Shown: in pieces, positions 34,363 through 43,751 of the stretch
Layout: every line of letters starts with the position of its first letter
How positions within the stretch are numbered: the stretch's first letter is position 1
From: Neobacillus kokaensis
GTDB taxonomy: Bacteria > Bacillota > Bacilli > Bacillales > Cytobacillaceae
Length of the DNA stretch: 64,000 nucleotides
Direction: 5' to 3'
Assembly: GCF_014656545.1 (NCBI RefSeq)
Contig: NZ_BNDS01000009.1
Coordinates: 1-64,000, forward strand
Translations under genes and position numbers: made by a program
Notes under the pieces: model-generated
Told to the model about the DNA's origin: nothing
The model's input: only the letters and a program-made list of their open reading frames with translations
The model's database searches: none

Positions 34363-36267
34363 TTAACTAAAATCCTTATGTGACTCACCCTTGAGAAGCT
34401 GCCCGCCAGCTAATTTTTGATAATGGGCCAGGGAAATCAATGGAAAAACATATTCATAACAATGATAATTGAGATAAAAGGATCCTGCCATGCCCCTTCC
34501 TTTTGGGTAGGTCGTCGTCCAATCTTTTTCCTTCTTATTCACTAAAAAAGCTGCACCATATTCAATTTCAGGCGTAACCCCAGTTGCCGCCGCAATGAGT
34601 GTATCAAGTGCCCAAGCGGTATGAGTGCGGGTACTTTCGCCCAACGGTACATAGCAATTTTTGATATCACTTTTACAGGATTCTCCCCAACCCCCGTCAG
34701 GATTCTGAATTTTCCGCAACCAAGTTAGAGCCTTTTGAATAGCTGGATGATTCGGAGCAACTCCAACCGCTACCATTCCCGTTACAGCCGCCCATGTCCC
34801 ATAAATATACACGCCCCATCGCCCTACCCAGGAACCATCTGAATTTTGATGACGCAATAGCCAACGAATCCCACGTTTCACCATTGGATGATGATAATCT
34901 AAATGGGTATAGTTTCCGAAGAACTCTAAAGTCCTCCCTGTTAAATCAGCCGTCGACGGATCAATTAATAAATCTTTTCCTCCCTCTATTGGCAACAGGT
35001 TCAACACTTTTTTGTCTACATTCTTTTCGAATGCCGGCCAACCACCATCCTTGTTTTGCATGGAAATGAGCCAGTTTACTCCACGATCCCATGCTTGCCG
35101 GGTTTCCGCTTGCTCTAGGGCCAAAGTACGTATTGCCCGCAGCGCAGCTGTTGTGTCGTCAATATCTGGGTGGATTGTGTTTAAGTCCGCAAACCCCCAG
35201 CCCCCCGGTAACATGTTCGGTTCATGGATGGCCCAATCCCCGTATTTGATATGCTGACGGGAGAGAATGTAATGATTAGCTTTTTGAATCGTGTTGGAAG
35301 AATAGGGAAGGCCGGATTCTTGCAGCGCGTAACTGATTAAAGTCGTATTCCAGACCGAAGCCGTCGTGTACTGACAGTGAAGTTCACCGTCAATCCGGGA
35401 GGTCATTGATTTTAAACCTTGCACGGCACGGGTAATCACAGGATGTGTATTCGAATACCCCCTCGCCAGTAACGCAAAAATCATGAGAGATGTAGCGCTG
35501 AAATAATTTAAAAAGGTGCCGTCCGGTTCGATTCGGTCCAGCATATATTTTTCGGCACGATATAATGCCAATTCGCGAAGGTTAACAGGGGATTTCAGCC
35601 CCTGAATCCCCTGTTTAATCATTTTGATGATCGAACGGGCCTCTTCAGTTTGATCCTCTGAAAAAAAACGAACCTCTTTATTTTGAAACAAATCGGAGAG
35701 ATTGGGCGATCGAGGCGTTCTCTTACGAAAATTCGTATTGGCGAGAATCAAAAAAGGGATAATATTCGCTCTTCCGTACACGGAGAGATCAAAAAGATTG
35801 ATGGGAAAGGAGTCTGGTAAAAGCATCACTTCAATATTTATCGGCAAGTGAGGCCACTCACATTGTCCTGTTAATGCCAACATGATTTTCAAAAACATAT
35901 GGACCTCCGTGGCCCCTCCGTTGTCCATAATAAACCTTCTTGCTGCCAGGATTTCCGGGTCTTTTCCATCCCGGTAACCAGAATAAAGAAGGGCATAATA
36001 AGCTTCCACCGTGGATGTCAGATTTCCTTTTTCCTCATCATGAAACAGCTTCCATGACCCATCTTCCTGCTGTTTTCCAGCGATACGTTTCACCAATTCT
36101 TTTATAAACTCTTCATCATTTATCTCCAATGTCCGTAATAAAATAATCATACTGCAGTCCGTTGCGATCCCGGTCTCGAAAGGGTAATGCCAGGCCCCGT
36201 CCTCTGATTGGTCCTGGATTAACTGATTAGCGATTCTGTTCATTTCCCTATATACACGATGCCTCAT
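34363..36267 (-). CDS. sqhC: squalene-hopene cyclase family, sporulenol-synthase type
   Basis: The 634-residue enzyme has the terpene cyclase alpha/alpha barrels with many QW repeats (for example QSEDGAWHYPF, QNKDGGWPAF, QNSDGSWVGRWG, QNPDGGWGES) and the acid motif DIDDTTAALRA (DxDD) that protonates the substrate. It follows Bacillus SqhC, which cyclises tetraprenyl-beta-curcumene to sporulenol in spores, through its whole length, including VDPSTADLTGR and ESTRTHTAWALD. I prefer the ATG at 36267 since GGGAGAGG sits nine bases before it; upstream ATGs would add 13 residues. Divergent from the DUF2515 gene. Confidence 0.85.
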   Translation of the reverse strand: MRHRVYREMNRIANQLIQDQSEDGAWHYPFETGIATDCSMIILLRTLEINDEEFIKELVKRIAGKQQEDGSWKLFHDEEKGNLTSTVEAYYALLYSGYRDGKDPEILAARRFIMDNGGATEVHMFLKIMLALTGQCEWPHLPINIEVMLLPDSFPINLFDLSVYGRANIIPFLILANTNFRKRTPRSPNLSDLFQNKEVRFFSEDQTEEARSIIKMIKQGIQGLKSPVNLRELALYRAEKYMLDRIEPDGTFLNYFSATSLMIFALLARGYSNTHPVITRAVQGLKSMTSRIDGELHCQYTTASVWNTTLISYALQESGLPYSSNTIQKANHYILSRQHIKYGDWAIHEPNMLPGGWGFADLNTIHPDIDDTTAALRAIRTLALEQAETRQAWDRGVNWLISMQNKDGGWPAFEKNVDKKVLNLLPIEGGKDLLIDPSTADLTGRTLEFFGNYTHLDYHHPMVKRGIRWLLRHQNSDGSWVGRWGVYIYGTWAAVTGMVAVGVAPNHPAIQKALTWLRKIQNPDGGWGESCKSDIKNCYVPLGESTRTHTAWALDTLIAAATGVTPEIEYGAAFLVNKKEKDWTTTYPKGRGMAGSFYLNYHCYEYVFPLISLAHYQKLAGGQLLKGESHKDFS

Positions 36268-36379
36268 ATTACCCATCCTCTCCCGAATATTCATCGTTGT
36301 ATTCATATTCCGTGAGCAATATGAATATGCATTCCTTTGATGGGAATGACCGAAACACTCAAAATGAATTGTGAAAAGG

Positions 36380-37519
36380 ATGATGCCGTTTTTGCTGAAC
36401 TCTTTCTCAGAGGTAAAAAAAGAATTAAAAAAAAAGATGAAAAAGAAATCTTCCGGCCATCTGCCTTGCTTATCAGAAAATGATAAACAATATATTCACC
36501 TTATAAGAGAACAGACGAGACAACTTAACGAAAACAATGTAACACGGACGCAAGCCTATTTTCAGTTTTATCTTCAGCACCCTGAAATACATTGGGCCCT
36601 TCTCGGACATATGGTATCACGAAACGTCGGATGGAACATGACGGATTTAAAAGGGGAATTGCTGACAAAATTACTGCCTGAAAGAGATCAGAAAGGTATT
36701 TTTTCCTTTTTGGAACGCGGCAGTTGGTTGATTTTTCAAGATGTGTTCCCTCAATTTTTGGTTTATGATCTGAGTGTGAGGGGTAGGCGAGAAATGTTCC
36801 ATCTATTACCTTTTTTTCACATCTCCACCTTCATGGAGACGATGTGGCGTTATTTTTGGCACAGTGGGGATAGCTATACATTGGCGATTGCGATGGTAAT
36901 AAATGAACAAAGCTATTTAGAAAAAAGATTGATTCAAAATAATCATTTCAAAAAAAGCGTGACAGGTACGATCAGCTTTAAAATGTATGATTTTTTGCGC
37001 CTCAATAACATTATTTTTCCCTACTGTGCAAGAGAAAAAGGGGAGAAAGCTTCACTTGTCGGCGCCACCTCACGGTATTTCACTTCGCTCCATGAAAGAA
37101 TTTTATTCGGAAAAAAATTGTATTCCCTTCTATTTCAGCGTGAAAAGATTCTGGCGGGAGTCTTGAAATGGGTGCATGAACACCCTCACACGGGCTCACG
37201 GAAAGATTATTGGCCTGATTTGTTTAATGATATCAATGAATCTTTTCCCCGATCCCTTTATAAGCGACGGGTGAAGAATTGCGTATTGAGAAAGGGTGCG
37301 GTGAGGCTGTACAGCCCGCCTTTAAAATACGCCTGGCCGAATATCCCTCATGAAGATGCGAAGAGCGATGATTGGTTTGAGGATTGGCATGTTCTGGAAT
37401 ATATTCATAAAGAAGTTAGTTTAGATGGGGAGATTTTAAATAATTATTGCAAAACCCTTGAAACAATTGAACTTGCCGTTATGGCGAAGGAAGCCCTTTT
37501 GTTAAGAGAAGAAGAATAA
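36380..37519 (+). CDS. DUF2515 (YppC-like) protein
   Basis: The roughly 379-residue protein contains EIHWALLGHMVSRNVGWNMTDLKGELLTKLL, and ERGSWLIFQDVFPQFLVYDLS, FWHSGDSYTLAIAMVINEQSYLE and YSPPLKYAWPNIPHEDAKSDDWFEDWHVLE, all typical of the bacillus DUF2515 family of unknown role. It has a short basic N-terminus and no membrane segment. The start is ATG 36380 or 36383 after GTGAAAAGG, or the GTG at 36371; the upstream region gives no clear winner. The divergent arrangement with sqhC may reflect a sporulation link; that is inference only. Confidence 0.78.
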   Translation: MMPFLLNSFSEVKKELKKKMKKKSSGHLPCLSENDKQYIHLIREQTRQLNENNVTRTQAYFQFYLQHPEIHWALLGHMVSRNVGWNMTDLKGELLTKLLPERDQKGIFSFLERGSWLIFQDVFPQFLVYDLSVRGRREMFHLLPFFHISTFMETMWRYFWHSGDSYTLAIAMVINEQSYLEKRLIQNNHFKKSVTGTISFKMYDFLRLNNIIFPYCAREKGEKASLVGATSRYFTSLHERILFGKKLYSLLFQREKILAGVLKWVHEHPHTGSRKDYWPDLFNDINESFPRSLYKRRVKNCVLRKGAVRLYSPPLKYAWPNIPHEDAKSDDWFEDWHVLEYIHKEVSLDGEILNNYCKTLETIELAVMAKEALLLREEE

Positions 37520-37590
37520 TCAATAGCGAAAGGTGCTCCATCCTGAAATATTCCTGAATAATAACTAATATAGTTGAAAAATTGAGTTCC

Positions 37591-37741
37591 TTGCAAACTA
37601 TTTCTAAAAATGCTATTATAAAGAAGAATTATTTTTGTTCGGTGTAAAGGATAGGATTAGTAATAACTTTTCGTCTTGATGATCACTGAGAGCAAGGATA
37701 GTAATACATTGTGTGTGTTAGCACACTAGGAGGCAACAAAC
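37591..37741 (+). promoter_or_regulatory. csp cassette 1: promoter and long leader
   Basis: TTGCAA (37591-37596), a 17-bp spacer ending TGC (extended -10) and TATTAT (37614-37619) form a SigA promoter. The ~115-nt leader has TTCGGTGTAAAGGATAG and a hairpin GTGTG/CACAC just before AGGAGG. Such leaders control cold-shock mRNA. The same segment, nearly unchanged, precedes all four csp genes. Confidence 0.8.
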
Positions 37742-37942
37742 ATGGAAAATGGTAAAGTAAAATGGTTTAATGGCGAAAAAGGCTTCGGATTCATCGAACG
37801 CGAAGGTGGAGAAGATGTATTCGTTCATTTCTCAGCTATCCAAGGCGAAGGGTACAAAACATTAGAAGAAGGTCAAGAAGTGACTTTTGATGTTGAGCAA
37901 GGTCAACGTGGAGCACAAGCAGCTAACGTTCGTAAAGCTTAA
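37742..37942 (+). CDS. cold-shock protein, cassette 1
   Basis: The 66-residue single OB-fold protein has RNP1 (KGFGFIE) and RNP2 (VFVHFSAI), so it binds single-stranded nucleic acid and acts as an RNA chaperone. It begins [14 protein letters not shown]; residue 3 (Asn) differs from Lys in the other three copies. The rest is identical to cassette 2. ATG follows TAGGAGGCAACAAAC. With copies at 42915, 44563 and 48685, it belongs to a four-fold amplified cassette. Long leader and double terminator are conserved. Confidence 0.95.
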   Translation: MENGKVKWFNGEKGFGFIEREGGEDVFVHFSAIQGEGYKTLEEGQEVTFDVEQGQRGAQAANVRKA

Positions 37943-37960
37943 TTATAATGCCAAACATGG

Positions 37961-38036
37961 ACAGACTCTTTTTTTAGAGTCTGTTTTTTTATTTATCATA
38001 ATAAAACAAAAAACCCCACTCACTTATGAGCAGGGA
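37961..38036 (+). terminator. csp cassette 1 double terminator
   Basis: ACAGACTCT (37961-37969) / AGAGTCTGT (37976-37984) with TTTTTTTA after it, then a second stem CCC..CTCA/TGAG..GGG near 38013-38036. Both parts recur in the other cassettes. Confidence 0.85.
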
Positions 38037-38096
38037 ACATGAAAACAGTAAATCAAATGGTAAATATAATAGTAACATATAATTTGTAGGATAAAA

Positions 38097-38116
38097 AGGC
38101 TTGGATGTCCAAGCCT
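38097..38116 (-). terminator. terminator of the RND exporter gene
   Basis: Read on the minus strand, AGGCTTGG (38116-38109), loop, CCAAGCCT (38104-38097), then TTTTTAT. Confidence 0.8.
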
Positions 38117-38123
38117 AATAAAT

Positions 38124-41100
38124 TCAGCTGATACTTTTTGTATTTAAAGATACATTTGTTGATACTTTTTTATGCAACCATTCATAAATGATTGGAATGA
38201 TAATAAAGCTGTTAATGGTTGATGTTACCATACCGCCGATTACGACAATTCCAAGTGTTTGTGAAATAACCGTATCTGCATTATGCGAGAATGCAAGTGG
38301 CAACAACGTAAGGACTGTTGCAGCTGCTGTCATTAATATAGGTCTAATCCTTGAAAGGCTGCCATTTAATACAGCCTCTTTAACAGGCATTCCTTCTTTT
38401 CGGTTTCTTTCGATTTTATCAATTAACACAATACCGTTTGTAACCACGATACCTGTAAGCATTAGAACACCAATTAACGCTGCAAGATTCCATTCTCCGT
38501 GGAAAAGAATTAATGATATTACGACACCACTTAAAGCTAGTGGAATGCTTAACAGTACAGCCAAAGGCGCTCTCCATCCTTTGAAGATGGAAGAGGTGAT
38601 AAGTAACACTAAAAGGATAGAAAATGCAACTGCAACGGACATATCGAAAATCATTTGTTTTACTTGTTCAGAAATTCCTCCTAATGAATAGGTTACATCT
38701 TTAGGAAGTTGGATGCTGCTTAGAGCTTTCTCTGCTTGGCTAGACACTTTGCTAATATCATTTGATGTAATCTGTGCTGTAACAAGAGAGAATGGCTGAC
38801 CATCTCGTTCATTAATGGTAGAAGCAGAAGAATCTTTTGCAATTTTAGCAATTTGGTCAAAACGAACCGTTTCACCATTATTACCTTTTACTGTTTCACC
38901 GGCAAGAGAAGCAAGCACATCATCGGCAGTTGCGTTTAACGTAATGCTAGAGTTTGCTCCTGTTGCTATTTGATCTAAATATTGGTCCACAGGAAGTGCT
39001 TTATGGTCCACTGTAATCGTTGCATCTTTGGATGAAGACATGTAACGATTAATCACTGCTAGAATGTCGGAAACCTGTACACCTTTGTCTTGAATCGCTT
39101 TCTGGTCAAAAGTAACTTTAAACTTAGGTGAACCATTCGTTAAATCAACTTTTCCATCTACACTTAAGTTATCAATCTTTGATAAATTGGTTCTTGCTTC
39201 CTGCGCAACTTTATCCAATGTTACTTGGTCTGAACCTGTAAACAGGATCCGCATTTGTGAATCATCACCAGATATGTTCTGGCTGGTTACAGTATATATA
39301 ACGTTTTTAGATAATGTCGGTAGCTGTTGTTGTAATTGCTTGATGACAGAATCGGCATCCTTGTCGTTTTTCAATACAACAGAAAGGTTTGCGACGTTTG
39401 GATAGGTGATAAAACCTCCACCTTGGTCAAATACGTCATCACTTTGTGGCATCATCGTCGAACCGAAATTGGCTGAATAAGCATCCACCTTTGGATTATC
39501 TTTTAAGGCTTTTTCGATTTTTTGGACTTCAGAATCTACTTGAATTAACGTACTTCCTTTAGGTAATTCTGCTTTAACGGCAATTTGTCCGATTTTCCCA
39601 CTAGGTAATAAGCTTACGGGAAGAAAAGCAGAATAGATACCAGCAGCTAAAAAGACTAATATAGAAACAATAATCATCGCTTTTTTATGTTCAAAAGCAG
39701 ATTGAAGAATTGGTTTCATTTTTGCATCGAGTGTGACCGTTTGTTTTTGTCCGGTTCCACCTTTCCATCCCATAAAAGCAAGAGCAGGGATGACCAGCAT
39801 AGCAACTAAGAAAGAAATAATGAGTGCAATCACAACAGACCAAGCAAATCCGCTATATGAAGCACTGATGACTCCACCGACAAATGCGATAGGAATATAA
39901 ACAGCAATGGTCGTTAACGTAGAACCTAATATGGCAGGAATCATTTCAACAACAGATGACGCAAGAACTGAAAGCTTAGATTGTTCCTTCGATTCTTCCC
40001 TCTTACGATACATGTTGTCCAAGATTACTATGGAATCATCCACAATTCGGCCCATGGCAACAATTAAACCAGAAACGGTTAAAATGTTTAATGTGATACC
40101 CATTGATTTTAGAAAGGCAGTAGTTGCTAGTAATGAAATTGGTAATGAAATAGCAATTATTAATGTGCTTCTTACATTTCGGAAGAAGAAGAACACACAA
40201 ATCATAGAGAATAAACAACCAAGTAATCCTTCACGAACTAATCCGAAAAGTGAGCTATTTAATTCCTTCTCCCGGTCAAGTAAAACTTTAAATGAAACAT
40301 CTTTCGGATTAACAGTGTCCAAGTGAAGGTGTGCAACACGATCTTTTACTTGGTCAGCAACATCTGTAATATTGGCGGAAGGTGTCTTGATCACATTTAA
40401 CGTAACACTTGGTGCTCCGTCTGTTCTGGAAACTGTTTTCAGGTCATTTAAGGAATGAGTGATTGTCCCAAAAGCGGAAACCGGAATCGCATTTCCTTCT
40501 TTATTCTTAATCGTTGCGTTTTCCATTTGCTGTTCAGTTAATTTCAAACCATCAAAAGATACAGGTATTGATAACTGATTGTTTACAATGTTCCCTTGGG
40601 GCATGGAAGGAACAGCTAAGGCAAATGATTTATTTACATCATCCAATGTTAATCCGTTTTTCACCAGGTCTTTCATTCGGATTGTTAAAACATATCCATC
40701 CTTTGCTCCACCGATTACGGATACGTCCGAGACACCTGGCACTGATTTTAATTGTTTCACAATTTCTTGTGTGGCAGTTGAACGTAATGTTTGTTCATCC
40801 AATTTTGAACTGGTAATACTATAAGTCAAAATTGGGAAAGAACTAGTTGTTAAACGAGTTACTGAAGGAGTAGTAGTAATTGTCTGCGGAAGATCCGCAT
40901 TTGCTAATGCCTTGTTTACTTGATCCTCCGCTTGTTTCATGTCTGTATTCATCGGAAAATACAAACTCATAAACAATCCACCATCATAAGAAGTGGTTTC
41001 AACATTCGATAAACCATCTACTGTCTTGACGGCACTTGCTAGATTATCCGTCACTTGCTGTTTTACCTGTGCTGCTTGATAACCAGGCACTCTCATACTA

Positions 41101-41243
41101 ACGGAAAGGGTCGTATTGTTAATCCCAGGCAAATAATCTCTTTGCATCTGGTAAGCAGAAATACCTCCCCAAGCCAATATAATGACAACACACACAATCA
41201 TGAGAATTGCTCTTTGCATGGTCGCCTCTACTAATCTTTTCAT
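38124..41243 (-). CDS. RND-family exporter, SwrC/AcrB-like (HAE1)
   Basis: The protein of about 1039 residues has one N-terminal helix (RAILMIVCVVIILAWGGISAYQMQRDYLPG), two large external loops and two bundles of helices, the 12-helix RND pattern. IRNVRSTLIIAISLPISLLAT-like, GRIVDDSIVILDNMYR and GVLMLTGIVVTNGIVLIDKIERNR are the paired RND core motifs; the Asp pair in the former is present (IVDDSIV). Bacillus SwrC (YerP) exports surfactin and toxic lipids. ATG 41243 is favoured by TGAGGAGGTAACC eight bases before; ten codons upstream are unlikely. No membrane-fusion gene is adjacent. Monocistronic. Confidence 0.88.
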   Translation of the reverse strand: MKRLVEATMQRAILMIVCVVIILAWGGISAYQMQRDYLPGINNTTLSVSMRVPGYQAAQVKQQVTDNLASAVKTVDGLSNVETTSYDGGLFMSLYFPMNTDMKQAEDQVNKALANADLPQTITTTPSVTRLTTSSFPILTYSITSSKLDEQTLRSTATQEIVKQLKSVPGVSDVSVIGGAKDGYVLTIRMKDLVKNGLTLDDVNKSFALAVPSMPQGNIVNNQLSIPVSFDGLKLTEQQMENATIKNKEGNAIPVSAFGTITHSLNDLKTVSRTDGAPSVTLNVIKTPSANITDVADQVKDRVAHLHLDTVNPKDVSFKVLLDREKELNSSLFGLVREGLLGCLFSMICVFFFFRNVRSTLIIAISLPISLLATTAFLKSMGITLNILTVSGLIVAMGRIVDDSIVILDNMYRKREESKEQSKLSVLASSVVEMIPAILGSTLTTIAVYIPIAFVGGVISASYSGFAWSVVIALIISFLVAMLVIPALAFMGWKGGTGQKQTVTLDAKMKPILQSAFEHKKAMIIVSILVFLAAGIYSAFLPVSLLPSGKIGQIAVKAELPKGSTLIQVDSEVQKIEKALKDNPKVDAYSANFGSTMMPQSDDVFDQGGGFITYPNVANLSVVLKNDKDADSVIKQLQQQLPTLSKNVIYTVTSQNISGDDSQMRILFTGSDQVTLDKVAQEARTNLSKIDNLSVDGKVDLTNGSPKFKVTFDQKAIQDKGVQVSDILAVINRYMSSSKDATITVDHKALPVDQYLDQIATGANSSITLNATADDVLASLAGETVKGNNGETVRFDQIAKIAKDSSASTINERDGQPFSLVTAQITSNDISKVSSQAEKALSSIQLPKDVTYSLGGISEQVKQMIFDMSVAVAFSILLVLLITSSIFKGWRAPLAVLLSIPLALSGVVISLILFHGEWNLAALIGVLMLTGIVVTNGIVLIDKIERNRKEGMPVKEAVLNGSLSRIRPILMTAAATVLTLLPLAFSHNADTVISQTLGIVVIGGMVTSTINSFIIIPIIYEWLHKKVSTNVSLNTKSIS

Positions 41244-41404
41244 GGTTACCTCCTCAAATGATACAGCTAACAAAATTGAGCAAATTGAGTATATAAAACG
41301 AACCTGTACGTTGTCTGAATGAAAGATTAATATTTCATTAAATTGGAAAGTGAAAATTAATTTTAATAAATCAGGATAAATAAAATGATTTCAACAATGG
41401 AGGA

Positions 41405-41460
41405 AACCTTTCCATCCTTTTAACAGATACATAATGTTCCCAGGCTTTTGATAACAGCAA
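41405..41460 (-). pseudogene. 5' fragment of a tyrosine integrase
   Basis: From 41460 the minus strand reads LLSKAWEHYVSVKRMERF, close to LLSKAWELYESDKRIEE at the head of the relic at 2944-3399. Its upstream side also shares AGAGGAATTATTGCCTTCAT with that locus. Nothing else of the gene remains here. Confidence 0.6.
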
Positions 41461-41568
41461 TATAATCCCTTCTAAAAATGGTTATATTTAGAGGAATTAT
41501 TGCCTTCATTATAGAAATGACAACATTGGGTATTGAACGATTGGATAGCGGGAGGGGGGACGAGATGG

Positions 41569-41883
41569 ATGAAAAAAACTTCAAATTTTTTAATGATAAT
41601 TGTTTTATTAGTGCTTACATCATGCGGGGGCCCTTTTACATCCACTACTTCGATGTTAACTGTTATTGAAAAAGGGCATTCAAGCGACTATAAAGAATAT
41701 TGGATTAAAGCATATGACCCGAATAATCAAACGAAGGAACAAGCTTTTAAAATTGTAGTTCAAGAAGAGATGGTTTGGAATTTAATTGAGGAGAACAGAG
41801 AGTATTTTTCCTCGTATACAAAAGAGGGGGATAAACCTTGGATTTTAGAACAAATTGACCGTACTGAGAATGATAAAGAATAA
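41569..41883 (+). CDS. small lipoprotein
   Basis: The 104-residue product begins MKKTSNFLMIIVLLVLTSCG, a lipoprotein signal with lipobox LTSC, followed by GPFTSTTSML and a soluble part with ELIVVQEEMVWNLIEENREY-like sequence and PWILEQID. I do not recognise the family; bacillus genomes have many such small acidic lipoproteins. GGAGGGGGGACGAGATGG supports ATG 41569. The gene follows the integrase fragment and precedes a repeat. Confidence 0.65.
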   Translation: MKKTSNFLMIIVLLVLTSCGGPFTSTTSMLTVIEKGHSSDYKEYWIKAYDPNNQTKEQAFKIVVQEEMVWNLIEENREYFSSYTKEGDKPWILEQIDRTENDKE

Positions 41884-41892
41884 ATCATTTGA

Positions 41893-41990
41893 GAATGCTT
41901 TGCTTCCAACAAACGGGGGCGTTAATTAAAGTTTATGATTGCTACGGTAGCCATTTCTTGCTGAAGCAACGAGGCAGGATAGTTTTATAA
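41893..41990. repeat. dispersed palindromic repeat, two-block copy
   Basis: Left block CAACAAACGGGGGCGTTAAT, middle hairpin GATTGCTACGGTAGCCATT, right block AACGAGGCAGGATAGTTT. It begins about ten bases after the lipoprotein stop. Confidence 0.5.
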
Positions 41991-42040
41991 AAAATCAACA
42001 AGGAAAAAATGTGACTGTCGAAAAATCTTTTGGGGGGATA

Positions 42041-42490
42041 ATGGTGGATTGTAGAAAGGTAAAAAAAATCTTTAGAGTTGTAGGCCTAAAAGGCAGTGGA
42101 GCTTTTGTGAACTTTGGTAAAGAAATTCCAAAACAGGCTCAGCAATTTCTAACTCGTTTAGATGAAATTGAAAATCATTCGGGTACTGAAATTGCTCTTT
42201 TTGAACCGAAAAGAGATGCTAACCATCTGGAAGGTCACTATTATGTAGGAGTAATTGTTAATGAGACTCTAAAAGAAGTTCCAGTCGGAATGGATTATAT
42301 CGAAACTACTCAAGCTTATGTCACGACAAGGGGGAAAATGATTAATATCGATACCCTACATAAACATTTATTAAAATGGGCTGATCATCAAGATTATAAA
42401 AGAGATTTTGAATCTTATATTGTTGAGACCTATCATCCACTGGAAAATGGTGATGAGGAAGTAGAGATTTATATACCAATCCATATTTAA
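42041..42490 (+). CDS. GyrI-like effector-binding domain protein
   Basis: The 149-residue protein from ATG 42041 (TGGGGGGATA before it) reads MVDCRKVKKIFRVVGLKGSG and contains AQQFLTRLDEIENH, HYYVGVIVNETLKEVPVGMDYIETTQAYVTTRG and a C-terminal YHPLENGDEEVEIYIPIHI. This is the GyrI/SOUL-like stand-alone effector-binding domain (bacterial transcription activator effector-binding family), binding small hydrophobic ligands. An upstream in-frame GTG at 42011 has a worse site. Its first eleven codons are duplicated at the head of the oxidase relic at 32421. Confidence 0.72.
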   Translation: MVDCRKVKKIFRVVGLKGSGAFVNFGKEIPKQAQQFLTRLDEIENHSGTEIALFEPKRDANHLEGHYYVGVIVNETLKEVPVGMDYIETTQAYVTTRGKMINIDTLHKHLLKWADHQDYKRDFESYIVETYHPLENGDEEVEIYIPIHI

Positions 42491-42544
42491 AATCCAGTTC
42501 ATTACCCTAAAAACTACAAACTAATCTTTTTCAACCAACAGTTA

Positions 42545-42640
42545 CGATGCTTAAAGAACTAGGGTCGCATATATTAACGGGTGAAGGTTAATTGAAGATA
42601 AAACCAGCTTACATTTTATTGCCTTTTTATATTTAGACAT
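42545..42640. repeat. degenerate dispersed palindromic repeat
   Basis: Only short blocks are clear: CTTAAAGAACTAGGGTCGCA and AACGGGTGAAGGTTAATTGA. It lies between the GyrI-like gene and csp cassette 2. Confidence 0.3.
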
Positions 42641-42763
42641 GAAGACCCTGCTCAATAGTCAAAAAAAAAGGAGGGCATGACGGGATTATGGTTAGTATCT
42701 GTATTAACAGTTCTAAACCATCTTCATTTTTTGTGGTGCTGCTGTCCTAAAAAATCAGGTTCC

Positions 42764-42914
42764 TTGCAAACTATTTCTAAAAATGCTATTATAAAGAAGA
42801 ATTATTTTTGTTCGGTGTAAAGGATAGTATTAGTAATAACTTTTCGTCTTGACGATCACTGAGAGCAAGGATAGTAATACAATGTGTGTGTTAGCACACT
42901 AGGAGGCAACAAAC
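42764..42914 (+). promoter_or_regulatory. csp cassette 2: promoter and leader
   Basis: TTGCAA (42764-42769), 17 bp, TATTAT (42787-42792). The leader matches cassette 1 almost base for base up to AGGAGG. Confidence 0.8.
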
Positions 42915-43115
42915 ATGGAAAAAGGTAAAGTAAAATGGTTTAATGGCGAAAAAGGCTTCGGATTCATCGAACGCGAAGGTGGAGAAGATGTATTCGTTCA
43001 TTTCTCAGCGATCCAAGGCGAAGGGTACAAAACATTAGAAGAAGGTCAAGAAGTGACTTTTGATGTTGAGCAAGGTCAACGTGGAGCACAAGCAGCTAAC
43101 GTTCGTAAAGCTTAA
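42915..43115 (+). CDS. cold-shock protein, cassette 2
   Basis: Starts [14 protein letters not shown] and is otherwise identical in protein to cassette 1. Both RNP motifs are intact. The terminator that follows (CAGGCTC/GAGTCTG, 43135-43155) carries small changes relative to copy 1 that keep pairing through a G-U pair, a sign of selection on the structure. It is probably an RNA chaperone expressed on cooling or in rich growth. Confidence 0.95.
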   Translation: MEKGKVKWFNGEKGFGFIEREGGEDVFVHFSAIQGEGYKTLEEGQEVTFDVEQGQRGAQAANVRKA

Positions 43116-43134
43116 TTATAATGCCAAATATGGA

Positions 43135-43205
43135 CAGGCTCTTTTTTAGAGTCTGCTTTTTTTATTTATCATAAAAAACAAAAAACCCCACTCACTTAAG
43201 AGCAG
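43135..43205 (+). terminator. csp cassette 2 double terminator
   Basis: CAGGCTC (43135-43141) / GAGTCTG (43149-43155) then CTTTTTTT, and a second CCCCACTCA.../...GAGCAGGG stem near 43184-43208. Confidence 0.8.
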
Positions 43206-43208
43206 GGA

Positions 43209-43673
43209 CCATGAAAACAGTAAATAAAATGGTGAACATAATTGTAACATATAATTTGTAGAAATCATACCTTTCCATCACCTAAACTTCAAAGTATCTG
43301 CTAAAAATAGAATCTATCGAAAGAAGAGATTAACTAAAATGAAAAGGTAGCTTTAGTTGAACAGCAGGGGTTGCTAATTCATCTTTTTCTTATTCCACAT
43401 ACAGAGTAGTTTGGTTAGTAATTTTGCTAGCTATTTAATGTATGGTAAAACATTGTTCATAAGATGTTCATAAAAGTTCGGTAATATTAATTTTGCAAAC
43501 TAGGACAATTTGCAATTCCCCCCTATGAAAAGATTCAGCATAATGCTGAATCTTTTTCCATATATAAACTGTATCTTTCCGATATGAAAATAACGGGCTT
43601 ACTGCAAATGCAATACATATAAAAACAAACAGCTACTCACATAATAGTCATCATTAGTTCATAATAAAAATCA
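43209..43673. other. non-coding stretch
   Basis: Nothing coding is supported. A weak repeat fragment (GAACAGCAGGGGTTGCTAAT near 43358) and the perfect terminator at 43528-43556 are the only clear structures. Confidence 0.4.
43528..43556 (+). terminator. orphan perfect terminator
   Basis: AAAAGATTCAGCAT (43528-43541), one-base centre, ATGCTGAATCTTTT (43543-43556). It is fully symmetrical but no gene ends nearby on either strand, so it is left over from a lost gene or ends a small RNA. Confidence 0.6.
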
Positions 43674-43708
43674 AAAAAATGGATTAGATTTTTTCTAAGC
43701 CATTTTTT
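43674..43708 (-). terminator. terminator of the YjzC-like gene
   Basis: AAAAAATGG.TTAG pairs with CTAA.CCATTTTTT (43674-43708). On the minus strand it follows the stop at 43752 with a U-run. Confidence 0.7.
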
Positions 43709-43751
43709 AAACTTTTTCTCATTTTATATCGTTATTATGGTAACTTTTCAA

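Noticed and set aside
38188-40824. Several plus-strand frames opposite the RND exporter
   Set aside because: They lack ribosome sites and coding character, and are mirror frames of a clear 1039-residue gene.
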